64,000 nt of DNA from Rhizobium sp. FY34 (lineage in GTDB: Bacteria > Pseudomonadota > Alphaproteobacteria > Rhizobiales > Rhizobiaceae): NCBI RefSeq assembly GCF_005222845.1, contig NZ_STFZ01000001.1, positions 124,001 to 188,000 on the forward strand. Reading direction: 5' to 3'. Shown piece by piece: positions 26,910 to 35,534 of the stretch. The notes beneath the pieces are model-generated. The model made no database searches. It was not told the DNA's origin and was given only the letters and a program-made list of their open reading frames with translations. Position 1 is the first letter of the stretch; every line of letters begins with the position of its first letter. Both the position numbers and the translations under genes were made by a program.

Positions 26910-28315
26910 GCGCCAAGCCCGGCAATGGGAAATCGGTGCTGCCAGCGTTCCTCCCGTTCGAGATCCGCGGCCAGCGATAGCAGAAGTTTTTCTGCTCCCA
27001 TCGGCGCCATGATCTGCACCGGAAGCGGCAGGCCTTCCTCATCTGCGCCGAAGGGAAGGGTGATGGCCGGAAAGCCGGATGCATTGGCAAGCGTTGCAAG
27101 CGGCGCAAAGGCTGCCATCCGGTCGAAATGCAGCTCCGTATCGCGATGATCGCTGGGAAAAGAGCCGATCGGCAGGGGTTTCGAAGACAGCATCGGGCAG
27201 AGAAGGCAATCAATGTCCTCGAATATCCGCCAGAGATCGCGGCTGACCAGAACCATGGCATTCAGGCTGCGCCAGAGATCAGTTGCCGACATTGACAGGC
27301 CGCGCTCGATCACCGCTTGTGTCAGCATTTCGGTTTTCGAAGCATCCAGATTGAACCGCGAGATGGTTTCGGCAAGGTTTGCGCTGGCGATATTGAGGAA
27401 TGCCGATCCACTGGCCGTCGCTGGCGGCTCTATGAGCGAAAAATCAATCGGCACCAGTTGGTGGCCCAAAGCTTCCAGCGCCCGCCCTGCCTCTTCGATG
27501 ACTGCGAGACGGTCCGACTGCGTTGGGAAGCGGGTGCCGGTGTCGGTCAGAATGCCGATGCGAAGCTTTGCCGTGCTGGCCGGCGTCGGTACATAGGGCG
27601 GAAAGGGGCCGTGCGCCGTGCCGCTGATGGCGGAAAACAGACTTGCAATATCACGCACTGAGCGGGCGACGGTGAGTTCTGTTGCCAGACCGCCGAGGTT
27701 ATTGCCGAAACTGGGGCCGGCGGGCATGGCCCCACGGCTGGGCTTGAGGCCGACAAGGCCGCAGCAGGCCGCCGGCACGCGGATGGAGCCGCCGGCATCC
27801 GTGGCATGGGCAATCGCCACAATGCCGGATGCAACGGCTGCTGCCGATCCACCGGATGAGCCGCCGGCGGTTCGCGTCTGGTCGAGCGGATTGCGGCAGA
27901 TCGGGCCGATCTGCGGTTCACTGGCCAGAGCAAGGCCGAATTCCGGGCTGGTGGTGAGGCCGAAGACGCAAAAGCCTTCACCGCGAAAGCGTGCCGCAAG
28001 ATCTGAATCGACAAGCCCGCCACGGCGCGCCATGAGTTTGGAACCGGCCACCACCGGAAAGCCCGCGAACGGGCCTCCCAGATCCTTTGCAAGCGTCGGC
28101 ACGCCGGCAAAGGTCATGGCGGCACGGGCAGGCGCGTCCAGTGGCATCGCGTCTATGGTTGCTGCGGAGGCTATGCCCTTTTCCGCATCCAGATAGGCGA
28201 TGGAGCCCAAGTGAGACATGGCTTCGGCTGTCGCGATAGAGGCTTGCATCGCTTGCGTGCTGGTCAGGCGGCCATGGGCGATCGCCTGCGCCAGCTTGGT
28301 TGCATCATCTTGCAT
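26906..28315 (-). CDS. Amidase-signature family amidase
   Basis: A 469-residue amidase from ATG 28315, nine bp after the BMP gene stops. The frame is open 234 bp further upstream, but that part is a shadow of the BMP gene. The triad is visible: Lys in VPTLAKDLGG, cis-Ser in AGGSSGGSAAAVASG and nucleophile Ser in ATDAGGSIRVPAACCG. A conserved DLWRSLNAMVLVSRDLW segment and the PVQIMAPMG ending are typical. Lying between the binding protein and the ATPase gene, it probably hydrolyses the imported compound or a product of the CodA-like enzyme, such as an amide or ureide. Confidence 0.9.
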   Translation of the reverse strand: MQDDATKLAQAIAHGRLTSTQAMQASIATAEAMSHLGSIAYLDAEKGIASAATIDAMPLDAPARAAMTFAGVPTLAKDLGGPFAGFPVVAGSKLMARRGGLVDSDLAARFRGEGFCVFGLTTSPEFGLALASEPQIGPICRNPLDQTRTAGGSSGGSAAAVASGIVAIAHATDAGGSIRVPAACCGLVGLKPSRGAMPAGPSFGNNLGGLATELTVARSVRDIASLFSAISGTAHGPFPPYVPTPASTAKLRIGILTDTGTRFPTQSDRLAVIEEAGRALEALGHQLVPIDFSLIEPPATASGSAFLNIASANLAETISRFNLDASKTEMLTQAVIERGLSMSATDLWRSLNAMVLVSRDLWRIFEDIDCLLCPMLSSKPLPIGSFPSDHRDTELHFDRMAAFAPLATLANASGFPAITLPFGADEEGLPLPVQIMAPMGAEKLLLSLAADLEREERWQHRFPIAGLGA

Positions 28316-28323
28316 CGCAGCGC

Positions 28324-29310
28324 TTACTTCGGCTCGTCCATGATCTTTGGAACCTCGAACGTGCCGGCTTTGATCTCGGCGCGCTTGGCTTCCATGGCCG
28401 CTTCTGCATCTGCCGGGGCCACGCCCTTGACGAAGGTGATGTCGCTGCCGCCTTCCTTCATCAGGCCATAGGCGGTGTAATCGCGCCCGGTCTTTTTGCC
28501 GGCCGCCACATCGGCAAGGGCGGCATTGAGGATCGGGCGGAAGTTCCAAAGGGCATTGGCAAACACGGTCTGCGGGTAACGGGGCGTATAGTCGATCAGC
28601 GAGCCGACCGATTTGATGCCGCGTTCCTTGGCGGCATCCGCCGTGCCGATGCGTTCGCCAAACAGGATGTCTGCGCCGGCATCGATCTGGGCAAGGCCTG
28701 CCTCGCGGGCCTTTGGCGGATCAAAGAAGGTGCCGATAAACGTGACGAGATGCTTGGCATTCGGGTTTACCGCCTTGACGCCGGCACCGAAGGCATTGAT
28801 CAGCATGTTGACTTCCGGGATCGGCATGGCGCCGACCGAGCCGACGACGTTGGACTTGGTCATCTTGCCGGCCAGCATGCCGGCCAGATAGGCGCCATCG
28901 AAATTCCAGGTGCCGAAGACGCCGAAATTATCACCGGCCTGCTTGCCGCTCGATCCCATGACGAAGGCGGTTTCCGCATAATCCGCGGCCACTTCGCGGG
29001 CCTGCTTTTCGACAGGAAATGTCTCGCCGATGATCAGTTTGGCGCCCTGCTCGGCATATTCGCGCATGGCGCGTGGATAATCGGTGCCGGATACGCCTTC
29101 GGAAAACACGTATTCGATCACGCCTTCCTTCGCGGCATCCTGCAGGGCTTTGTGCAGAACCGAGTTCCAGGCATTCTCGACCGGTGATCCATGAATGCCG
29201 GCGACCTTCATCGGCGTTGCGGCCCGCAGGCTGGGTGCAAGCGCAGTTGCGCCAAGGGCCATGCCCGAGGCCAGCACCGTACGTCTCGACATCATGAATT
29301 GCTTTGTCAT
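28324..29310 (-). CDS. BMP-family (basic membrane protein) ABC substrate-binding protein
   Basis: A 328-residue periplasmic protein with a twin-arginine-like signal SRRTVLASGMALGATALAPS at residues 8-27, so export may be through Tat. The mature part matches the BMP/PnrA family: KVAGIHGSPVENAWN, EYVFSEGVSGTDYP, GSSGKQAGDNFGVFGTWNFDG (shown in part) and LAGMLAGKMTKSNVVGSVGAMPIPEVN. BMP proteins bind purine nucleosides or related nucleobase compounds. It opens the reverse-strand operon with an amidase, an ATPase, two permeases and a CodA-like hydrolase. GGGGACC before the ATG is its ribosome-binding site. Confidence 0.92.
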   Translation of the reverse strand: MTKQFMMSRRTVLASGMALGATALAPSLRAATPMKVAGIHGSPVENAWNSVLHKALQDAAKEGVIEYVFSEGVSGTDYPRAMREYAEQGAKLIIGETFPVEKQAREVAADYAETAFVMGSSGKQAGDNFGVFGTWNFDGAYLAGMLAGKMTKSNVVGSVGAMPIPEVNMLINAFGAGVKAVNPNAKHLVTFIGTFFDPPKAREAGLAQIDAGADILFGERIGTADAAKERGIKSVGSLIDYTPRYPQTVFANALWNFRPILNAALADVAAGKKTGRDYTAYGLMKEGGSDITFVKGVAPADAEAAMEAKRAEIKAGTFEVPKIMDEPK

Positions 29311-29801
29311 CTCCGGTCCCCTTTTTTTACCAGTTGGTGAAATAGTTAGGGCCAGCCTAAAAATGTGTCAAGCACGCAGCGCGTTCATAAAATGAGCATT
29401 TTAGGGGTGCGAATTTTGTGACTGAATGCGCGCTATGCCCGGATGCCGGCTGTCGGGCGCTTGGCCAATGTCGGGGTTGCACGATGCCGACACCGCAGCT
29501 CTGTGCGGGCAAAGGACATGCCTGCAAAACGCACAACAAGTATCTGAAAATTTTGAATTTTCGACCCATTCTTGGGTGTGTCATGGCAAGTGCGCCAATC
29601 GTGACAAGGGGTTTGCGCCACCGTCAGATTGCCAAGCCGATCGCCAAACATTAGGGAGTTGGCAGGCGGGACGCTGTCCCGCCGCCCACCGAGCCTAGCC
29701 AAAAGCTGGTGCTCACGCCCGCGCTCTGAGTCTGACTGCCGCATCTGCCTTCGCGAAGGCGTTCAGCCTGACCAAAACGCGGACGCTGGTCGAACGTGCT
29801 T
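29311..29801. other. Intergenic region between the BMP operon and the cold-shock gene
   Basis: A 491-bp gap. It must contain the promoter of the BMP operon on its left side. A TTGACA on the minus strand (about 29366-29371) is a -35 candidate, with no convincing -10. A strong 8-bp hairpin lies at 29665-29683. A cysteine-rich GTG-started ORF at 29418-29654 (78 codons) has no ribosome-binding site or recognisable family and I do not call it. Nothing else supportable is seen. Confidence 0.5.
29665..29683. repeat. Perfect 8-bp inverted repeat with 3-base loop
   Basis: GGCGGGAC-GCT-GTCCCGCC forms a very stable hairpin on either strand. No U-tract follows on the plus or minus side, so it is not a textbook intrinsic terminator. 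It may be a protein-binding palindrome or part of a dispersed rhizobial palindromic repeat. No second copy was noticed in this window. Confidence 0.6.
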
Positions 29802-30005
29802 TTAGAGCACGGTGACGTTTTCGGCCTTCGACTTGCCCGTCTTGCGGTCCTGGCCGATTTCGAAGCTGACCTTATCGCCTTCTCTCAGCGAGCCGCCCCG
29901 CTGCAGGGAAGACACGTGAACGAATACGTCCGTTCCACCGTTTTCCGGTGTGATAAAGCCAAATCCCTTGTCGTCGTTGAAAAACTTCACAGTACCGGTG
30001 GGCAT
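29802..30005 (-). CDS. Cold-shock domain protein, CspA family
   Basis: A 67-residue single cold-shock domain. RNP1 is KGFGFITPE and RNP2 is VFVHVSSL, the nucleic-acid-binding faces of the five-stranded barrel. [16 protein letters not shown] is the normal alphaproteobacterial start. The frame is open upstream to 30080, but that part is the untranslated leader. GGAAC lies before the ATG at 30005. A leader of this length is typical of csp mRNAs, which are regulated post-transcriptionally. The role is as an RNA chaperone, not necessarily cold-induced. Confidence 0.95.
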   Translation of the reverse strand: MPTGTVKFFNDDKGFGFITPENGGTDVFVHVSSLQRGGSLREGDKVSFEIGQDRKTGKSKAENVTVL

Positions 30006-30174
30006 CGCTGTTCCTTTTTGAATCCCGTCGCCGTTTGCTTCGGCGTTAAACTCTTTATAGCGCGTTTGGCCGCCCTTCAACCGCCAGCACGGCGATCACA
30101 GGCAATTTGCGCGTTTCAAAGCGCTGTCGATGGGTCATTCGTGCATTTTCTTTCCCCCTCACCGCCACCTGGTC

Positions 30175-31587
30175 CTAGCTCAAGGCGCGCTTCAGCGGTT
30201 TGACTCGGCTGATGAAGAGGTAGTCGAGTGCGATAACGCCAAGCAGCACCGCCCCTGTCAGCGGAAACAACAGGGAGACAGCGATCATGATGACTGCGCC
30301 GGTCTTCCAGAGTTTCATGTCTGCTGGCACCGCAGGCGCCATAAGCCGCGAGGCGCCCGCCGGGCGCCGTTTCCACCACATGACCATTCCACTCACAGAC
30401 ATGAAGATGATCGACAGGCAGAACAATGTCACCAGAGCAATGTTCCATACGCCCATATCGCCTTCATGAAAGGCGATGCCGACAGCCATGGCCTTGCCGG
30501 GTACGCCGTAATCGCTGAAACCGATATCGGCCAGAACCTTGCCGCTATACTGGTCGATGTGGACGGTTCGGTCAGACAGAGGGTTGGCGCTGTCATTGCT
30601 CATCGTATCGCGCGACAGCGTCCAGACGCCGGTCTCGCCTGAAGGAAAGCCAAGCTGGAACCGGTTGTCAAAGCCGATCGAGCGGGCAAATGCGACAATG
30701 CCATCCAGAGTGACCGGTTGGCCTTCGGGCAGTCCTGCCTTGCCGGCAGAAGAGCCGGACATCGGCATTGGCGTCTGTTCCAGCGTCCAGGGCACTTCCT
30801 TGATGCCGCCGTGATTCATGCTGGCATGGGTAGAATCGGACAAAGGCACATTGTCCCATTTGGCTGCCGGGAATGTGCTCCAGGCCTGAGTGAACTTGTC
30901 GCCCCATATGCCGGCCCATGACAGGCCTGACAGCAGGAATACCATCAGGATCAGGGAGATATAGAAGCCTATCGTGACATGCAGTGACTTCCACAACAGG
31001 CGACCGCGCGCAGCAAACTGCGGCACGAGAACACTCGCCAGGCCCTTTCCGTCGCGTGGCCACCAGAGATAGAGGCCGGTGATGATCAACACGATAGCGA
31101 AGCCGGCAGCCACTTCGATCAGCCTGTCGCCCAGATCGCCGATGAGGAGCGTACCATGGATCTCGTCGGCCAGATCATAGAGCCCGTTGCGTCGCTCCCA
31201 ACTGTCCACCACCGTGCCGGTATAAGGATCGACGGCGACCATGGAGGCGGCATCTTCTGTCTTGACCCGGAAGATGGCGACGCCGTCTATCTCGCGCGGC
31301 GCAATATACTGAACGATTGTGCCTCCCGGAATGGCCGCGATTGCCGCATCCGCCTGCGCAGACACAGCGGTCTGCACCTGTGCTGGCGTGACGGTGTAGT
31401 ATTTCTCGCCGTCGCGGCCCGAAATGACACTCGTCCACAGCATCGTCAGCCCGGTGACGGCAAGAACCAAAAGAAAGGGCGCGACATAGAGGCCGGCATA
31501 GAAATGCCAGCGCCAGGCCAGGAAGTAAAAGGATCGGCTGGACGCCTGATCGACGCGCCTCTCGGACTGCGCGGTTGTCATGGTCAT
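30175..31587 (-). CDS. PepSY-associated TM-helix membrane protein
   Basis: A 470-residue inner-membrane protein. Start at ATG 31587, preceded by GGGGGATATC. It begins with a cytoplasmic stretch and a first helix (WRWHFYAGLYVAPFLLVLAVTGL), followed by a periplasmic PepSY region (YYTVTPAQVQTAVSAQADAA), then further helices about 195-215, 245-270, 385-410 and 435-455. WRWHFYAGL and LWWPR are hallmarks of the PepSY_TM family, often found beside siderophore or haem receptors and thought to act in metal reduction or uptake. Here it lies 47 bp downstream of a FixK-like regulator gene. No TonB receptor is visible. Confidence 0.87.
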   Translation of the reverse strand: MTMTTAQSERRVDQASSRSFYFLAWRWHFYAGLYVAPFLLVLAVTGLTMLWTSVISGRDGEKYYTVTPAQVQTAVSAQADAAIAAIPGGTIVQYIAPREIDGVAIFRVKTEDAASMVAVDPYTGTVVDSWERRNGLYDLADEIHGTLLIGDLGDRLIEVAAGFAIVLIITGLYLWWPRDGKGLASVLVPQFAARGRLLWKSLHVTIGFYISLILMVFLLSGLSWAGIWGDKFTQAWSTFPAAKWDNVPLSDSTHASMNHGGIKEVPWTLEQTPMPMSGSSAGKAGLPEGQPVTLDGIVAFARSIGFDNRFQLGFPSGETGVWTLSRDTMSNDSANPLSDRTVHIDQYSGKVLADIGFSDYGVPGKAMAVGIAFHEGDMGVWNIALVTLFCLSIIFMSVSGMVMWWKRRPAGASRLMAPAVPADMKLWKTGAVIMIAVSLLFPLTGAVLLGVIALDYLFISRVKPLKRALS

Positions 31588-31634
31588 GATGATATCCCCC
31601 GATGATATGGTTGGTTGAAATGCTTTCAGGCTGG

Positions 31635-32324
31635 TCAGGGTGCCTGTTTGGCCTGTGTGCCCTGACCAGCGGCGATGAGGCGCAAGGTGTCCTCGTCCGT
31701 GATGGTGATGATTTCTGGATGCGTGAAGGCGATGAGACCGCTGCGCTTGAAACTGCCAAGACAGCGGCAAACCGTCTCGAGCGTCAGCCCGAGCCAATCG
31801 GCAAGATCGGCCCTGGTGAGGTAGAGCCGGAACGTCGTTTGGCCTGGTCTGTCATCCCTAGAGAGCAGCGCGAACCGTTCGGAAAGGTCGAGCATGGCCG
31901 ATGCAACTTTTTCCGGTGCCGTCTTGCGGCCAAGCAATGTTGCAAGTGCCTGAGCGCGCGTCAGCAACTCCCTCAGCGCAGTGCCGACGGCTTGATCTGT
32001 CAGCGGCGCACTGATTGGCTCGATCTGCGTGAAGGTGAGAGTTTCGGCCTTGCATGCTGCGACGCTGCCGATCGACTGTCCGAGAAGCGATCCCGGTCCA
32101 AGAATGTCCAGGATCTGGCGGCGACCGTCTCCAAGCGATTGGTAGAGAGCGACACAGCCATCCTTGAGACGAAAGTCCATCGATTGTGGAAAGTCACGCA
32201 GCAATAGTTTGGTGCGTGGCGCAACTAGCCTGCAAGCGGTTGATAATCGCTTCGTTTCGTCCGGAATCAGGAAGTCGATCGGCAATATGGGCGAGATTTC
32301 GCCCAGGGAAGTCCTGTTGAACAT
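31635..32324 (-). CDS. Crp/Fnr-family regulator, FixK/FnrN-like
   Basis: A 229-residue protein with an N-terminal cyclic-nucleotide-binding-type barrel (about 15-120) and a C-terminal winged helix. The recognition region LTRADLADWLGLTLETVCRCLGSF is very close to FixK/Fnr proteins (E-x-x-x-R contacts to TTGA-N6-TCAA sites). The N-terminus lacks the Fnr four-cysteine Fe-S motif, so it is FixK-like in that respect, not a direct oxygen sensor. It lies between the DUF2946-like gene and the PepSY gene in the same direction and may control them. Confidence 0.87.
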   Translation of the reverse strand: MFNRTSLGEISPILPIDFLIPDETKRLSTACRLVAPRTKLLLRDFPQSMDFRLKDGCVALYQSLGDGRRQILDILGPGSLLGQSIGSVAACKAETLTFTQIEPISAPLTDQAVGTALRELLTRAQALATLLGRKTAPEKVASAMLDLSERFALLSRDDRPGQTTFRLYLTRADLADWLGLTLETVCRCLGSFKRSGLIAFTHPEIITITDEDTLRLIAAGQGTQAKQAP

Positions 32325-32330
32325 GATGTA

Positions 32331-32353
32331 TTATCCGACATGCAGCCGGACAA
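32331..32353. promoter_or_regulatory. Inverted repeat upstream of the FixK-like gene
   Basis: TTATCCG, nine bases, CGGACAA, ending 6 bp before the ATG at 32324 (minus strand). Six of seven arm positions pair. It could be an autoregulatory operator. It is not a TTGA-N6-TCAA Fnr box, so a different regulator may use it. Low confidence. Confidence 0.3.
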
Positions 32354-32421
32354 TACGGTCCCCGATGCGGGGCGTTTTGCCGGCGACGACTGAAGGGCTG
32401 CTGCACGGGGCAGCGGCGGTT

Positions 32422-32817
32422 TCAGGAAATCAGGCCGGCAGGCGGACCGCGTGGTGGTGCGCTGGGTGGAAAAAGCTGACGGTAAAAGGCTTCGCGACGG
32501 ATCGGCAGCTGAACGTCTGTCGCAACGATGAGTGCCTCACCGATGGAATCGGCTGGTGTCGGCAGGATGGCGCAGGCCGCCAAACGACAGACCTCGCAGC
32601 CATTGCCGATATGATCTCCGGGATGTTTCGTCCCGTCGCTTTCCCCGGTCAGGCACAGTATGGGCACCGTTCCATCCGGCAACATGTAGGATGCCAGGTC
32701 AGCAATGGATGCTGTGCTCGAAACCAGGGGTGGTTTGTGGGCAAAGCCGACGCACAGAAGGGCAATGGCGCATAGAATGCGCACAAATCTTCCCCAGTCT
32801 GACGTGTTTGACACCAT
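32422..32817 (-). CDS. DUF2946-like small exported/membrane-anchored protein
   Basis: A 131-residue protein from ATG 32817 (an upstream start at 32907 adds 30 residues not resembling a signal). The start MVSNTSDWGRFVRILCAIALLCVGFAH is a signal anchor. The mature part has a cysteine pair GCEVCRLAACAILP and ends with FPPSAPPRGPPA, a Cys motif plus R-x-PPA tail typical of DUF2946-like proteins found near copper, iron or haem uptake genes. Function is unknown. It is upstream of the FixK-like and PepSY genes in the same direction, supporting a metal-related trio. Confidence 0.62.
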   Translation of the reverse strand: MVSNTSDWGRFVRILCAIALLCVGFAHKPPLVSSTASIADLASYMLPDGTVPILCLTGESDGTKHPGDHIGNGCEVCRLAACAILPTPADSIGEALIVATDVQLPIRREAFYRQLFPPSAPPRGPPAGLIS

Positions 32818-32960
32818 GCGAAGCGGTCCCCAGTCGCCTATCTTTAAGGTCTGTCGCAGCCGGCCACAATGCGGCACGTTGTGCCGCGGTGAAATTTTCC
32901 CAATCACCGCATCTTGCGTCTTCAGTGCGCCACCGAGCCTGAGTGGCCGGGCTTGACGGG

Positions 32961-33606
32961 CTATCCCAGGGAAATGCTTTTCAGGCGGCCATATTCCACC
33001 TCGGCCGGTCCATAGGTCCCGCGCGTCAGGAGGATCAAGGCCTGTCGGTCGAGCACGGTGATCCTGCGATGCTCGGATTTAATCATGCTGCGCGATTCGA
33101 GAACCTTGAGCGCAACGGTGATGCCGGCCCGGCGAACCCTCAGCATCACGGCGATGAGTTCGTGCGTGATGCGGAAATGCTCTTCTTCGGTGCGGTCGTC
33201 GACCATCAGGATCCCGAGCGTAGCTCAGCAATAGATTTTGCAACGTGCCGCTTTACGGAAGCATTGTACGCAGGTCATCGGATGAAATTCTGAAAGCCGA
33301 GCCGCTGACATGCATGAAACAGTCAAACGGGCTTTCGGTGTCGCCAAGGATGAGAGCCGTACCGGACATGCCGTCGCGTCCGAAGACCCCAACCTCGATC
33401 GCCGAGCCGCTCTGCTTGCCGGCAACGATGGATCCGAGCCAGGTTTCGAGGAAATAGACAGATTCTATCTCTTCGTGTGCGTTTTCCAGCGGCTGCCTCA
33501 ACTGGAGATCAACATTGTGCAGATAGGGCGAGATCATGCCGAGATCGTCACCTGACAGGGCCCTTAGTAGGCGATTTTGAAATGGATGGCTTTGATCGGT
33601 GCTCAT
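32961..33606 (-). pseudogene. Decayed Crp/Fnr-family transcriptional regulator
   Basis: Two fragments of one Crp-type gene in different frames. The 5' part (33606 to 33253) encodes the cNMP-binding barrel (SVYFLETWLGSIVAG, VGVFGRDGMSGTALILGD). It stops at TAA 33255-33253; beyond this the same frame reads SGTLQNLLLSYA, as in intact homologues, so the stop probably replaces a Gln codon. The 3' part (from about 33224) continues LMVDDRTEEEHFRITHELIAVML and the wing, in another frame. The linker helix usually present (about 30 residues, AQTALANG...EERLARW type) is missing. So one nonsense change plus a deletion with frameshift inactivate it. Confidence 0.72.
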
Positions 33607-33689
33607 CGTGCGCTCTTCATGGGGATGTAAGCAGGATTAACTCCGCAACGATAGCGACCTTCCGATGCTATCTATAGAATAGATTTGCA

Positions 33690-34190
33690 GTGAATATTGA
33701 TCAATCAGAAGTAAATACTGGGAAATATTACAAAAGTACGGATCTGTATTATACATTAGGCGAAATTGCGGTGGTTGCCCAGGCAGTGCGCGAACTGACC
33801 CAGCGTTCCGCCACTGCCGCCAAGGAAATCAAGTCGTTGATCGTCACGTCCGGAGAGCAGGTGCGAACCGGTGTGGCGCTGGTGGGCGATACGGGCAAAT
33901 CGCTTGAGGTGATGGTGGCCGAGGTCCAGGAGATCAACACAGCCGTCAACACGATCGATCAGGGCACGCAGCAGAATGCGGCCATGGTGGAGGAATCGAC
34001 GGCAGCCAGCCACAGCCCTGCAAGTGAGGCGGATGCACTGAACAAGCTGATCGCGCAGTTCAATCTCGGCCGGGCACCTGCGCATCAGCCAGCTGTGCGT
34101 CTGACCTCCAGCAATCCGCGCCCGGTCGCTTCTCCGGCAAAGGTGCTGGGTCGCCGGGTCGCCAATGCGTTCGGTGCCATGTCCGAATAG
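33690..34190 (+). pseudogene. C-terminal remnant of a methyl-accepting chemotaxis protein
   Basis: From about 33762 the translation matches the end of rhizobial chemoreceptors: VVAQAVRELTQRSATAAKEI, SGEQVRTGVALVGDTGKSLE, then QEINTAVNTIDQGTQQNAAM and VEESTAASHS. Everything upstream (membrane segments, ligand-binding domain, HAMP, most of the coiled coil and the signalling tip) is absent, replaced by an AT-rich segment encoding MNIDQSEVNTGKYYKSTDL. Within the remnant about 21 residues are also missing between two QEIN motifs that intact receptors carry (VQEIN...LQEIN), as if lost by recombination between short repeats. It cannot work as a receptor. Confidence 0.8.
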
Positions 34191-34304
34191 ACCTGTAAGG
34201 AAGTCTGACGATCATGTCCCGCAGATAGGAGACAGCTGGGCAATCCCGTTGCTCAGCGGTCTTCTTTGTCGACTGCGATGTCATTGGCCCTCGTGTGCTA
34301 TCGA

Positions 34305-35462
<1,158 letters not shown>

Positions 35463-35472
35463 TCACTGTAGT

Positions 35473-35490
35473 TTGTTCGTACACTAACAA
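35473..35490. promoter_or_regulatory. Candidate operator upstream of nicC
   Basis: TTGTTCGTACACTAACAA is an 18-bp imperfect palindrome (7 of 9 base pairs match), 22 bp before the nicC start in the short nicB-nicC gap. It is a plausible site for NicR (MarR) or NicS (TetR). Its sequence differs from the palindromes upstream of nicD and nicA, so it may serve a different regulator. Confidence 0.4.
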
Positions 35491-35534
35491 TCATGGGTAT
35501 GTTTATGCCGTAAGGTGTTTGGCGTCGGCGCTGC

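Noticed and set aside
29418..29654. Cysteine-rich 78-codon ORF (possible metallothionein-like peptide)
   Set aside because: GTG start, no ribosome-binding site, downstream half not cysteine-rich and no family resemblance.
29665..29683. Strong hairpin as an intrinsic terminator
   Set aside because: No T-tract follows the stem on either strand, so it is listed only as an inverted repeat.
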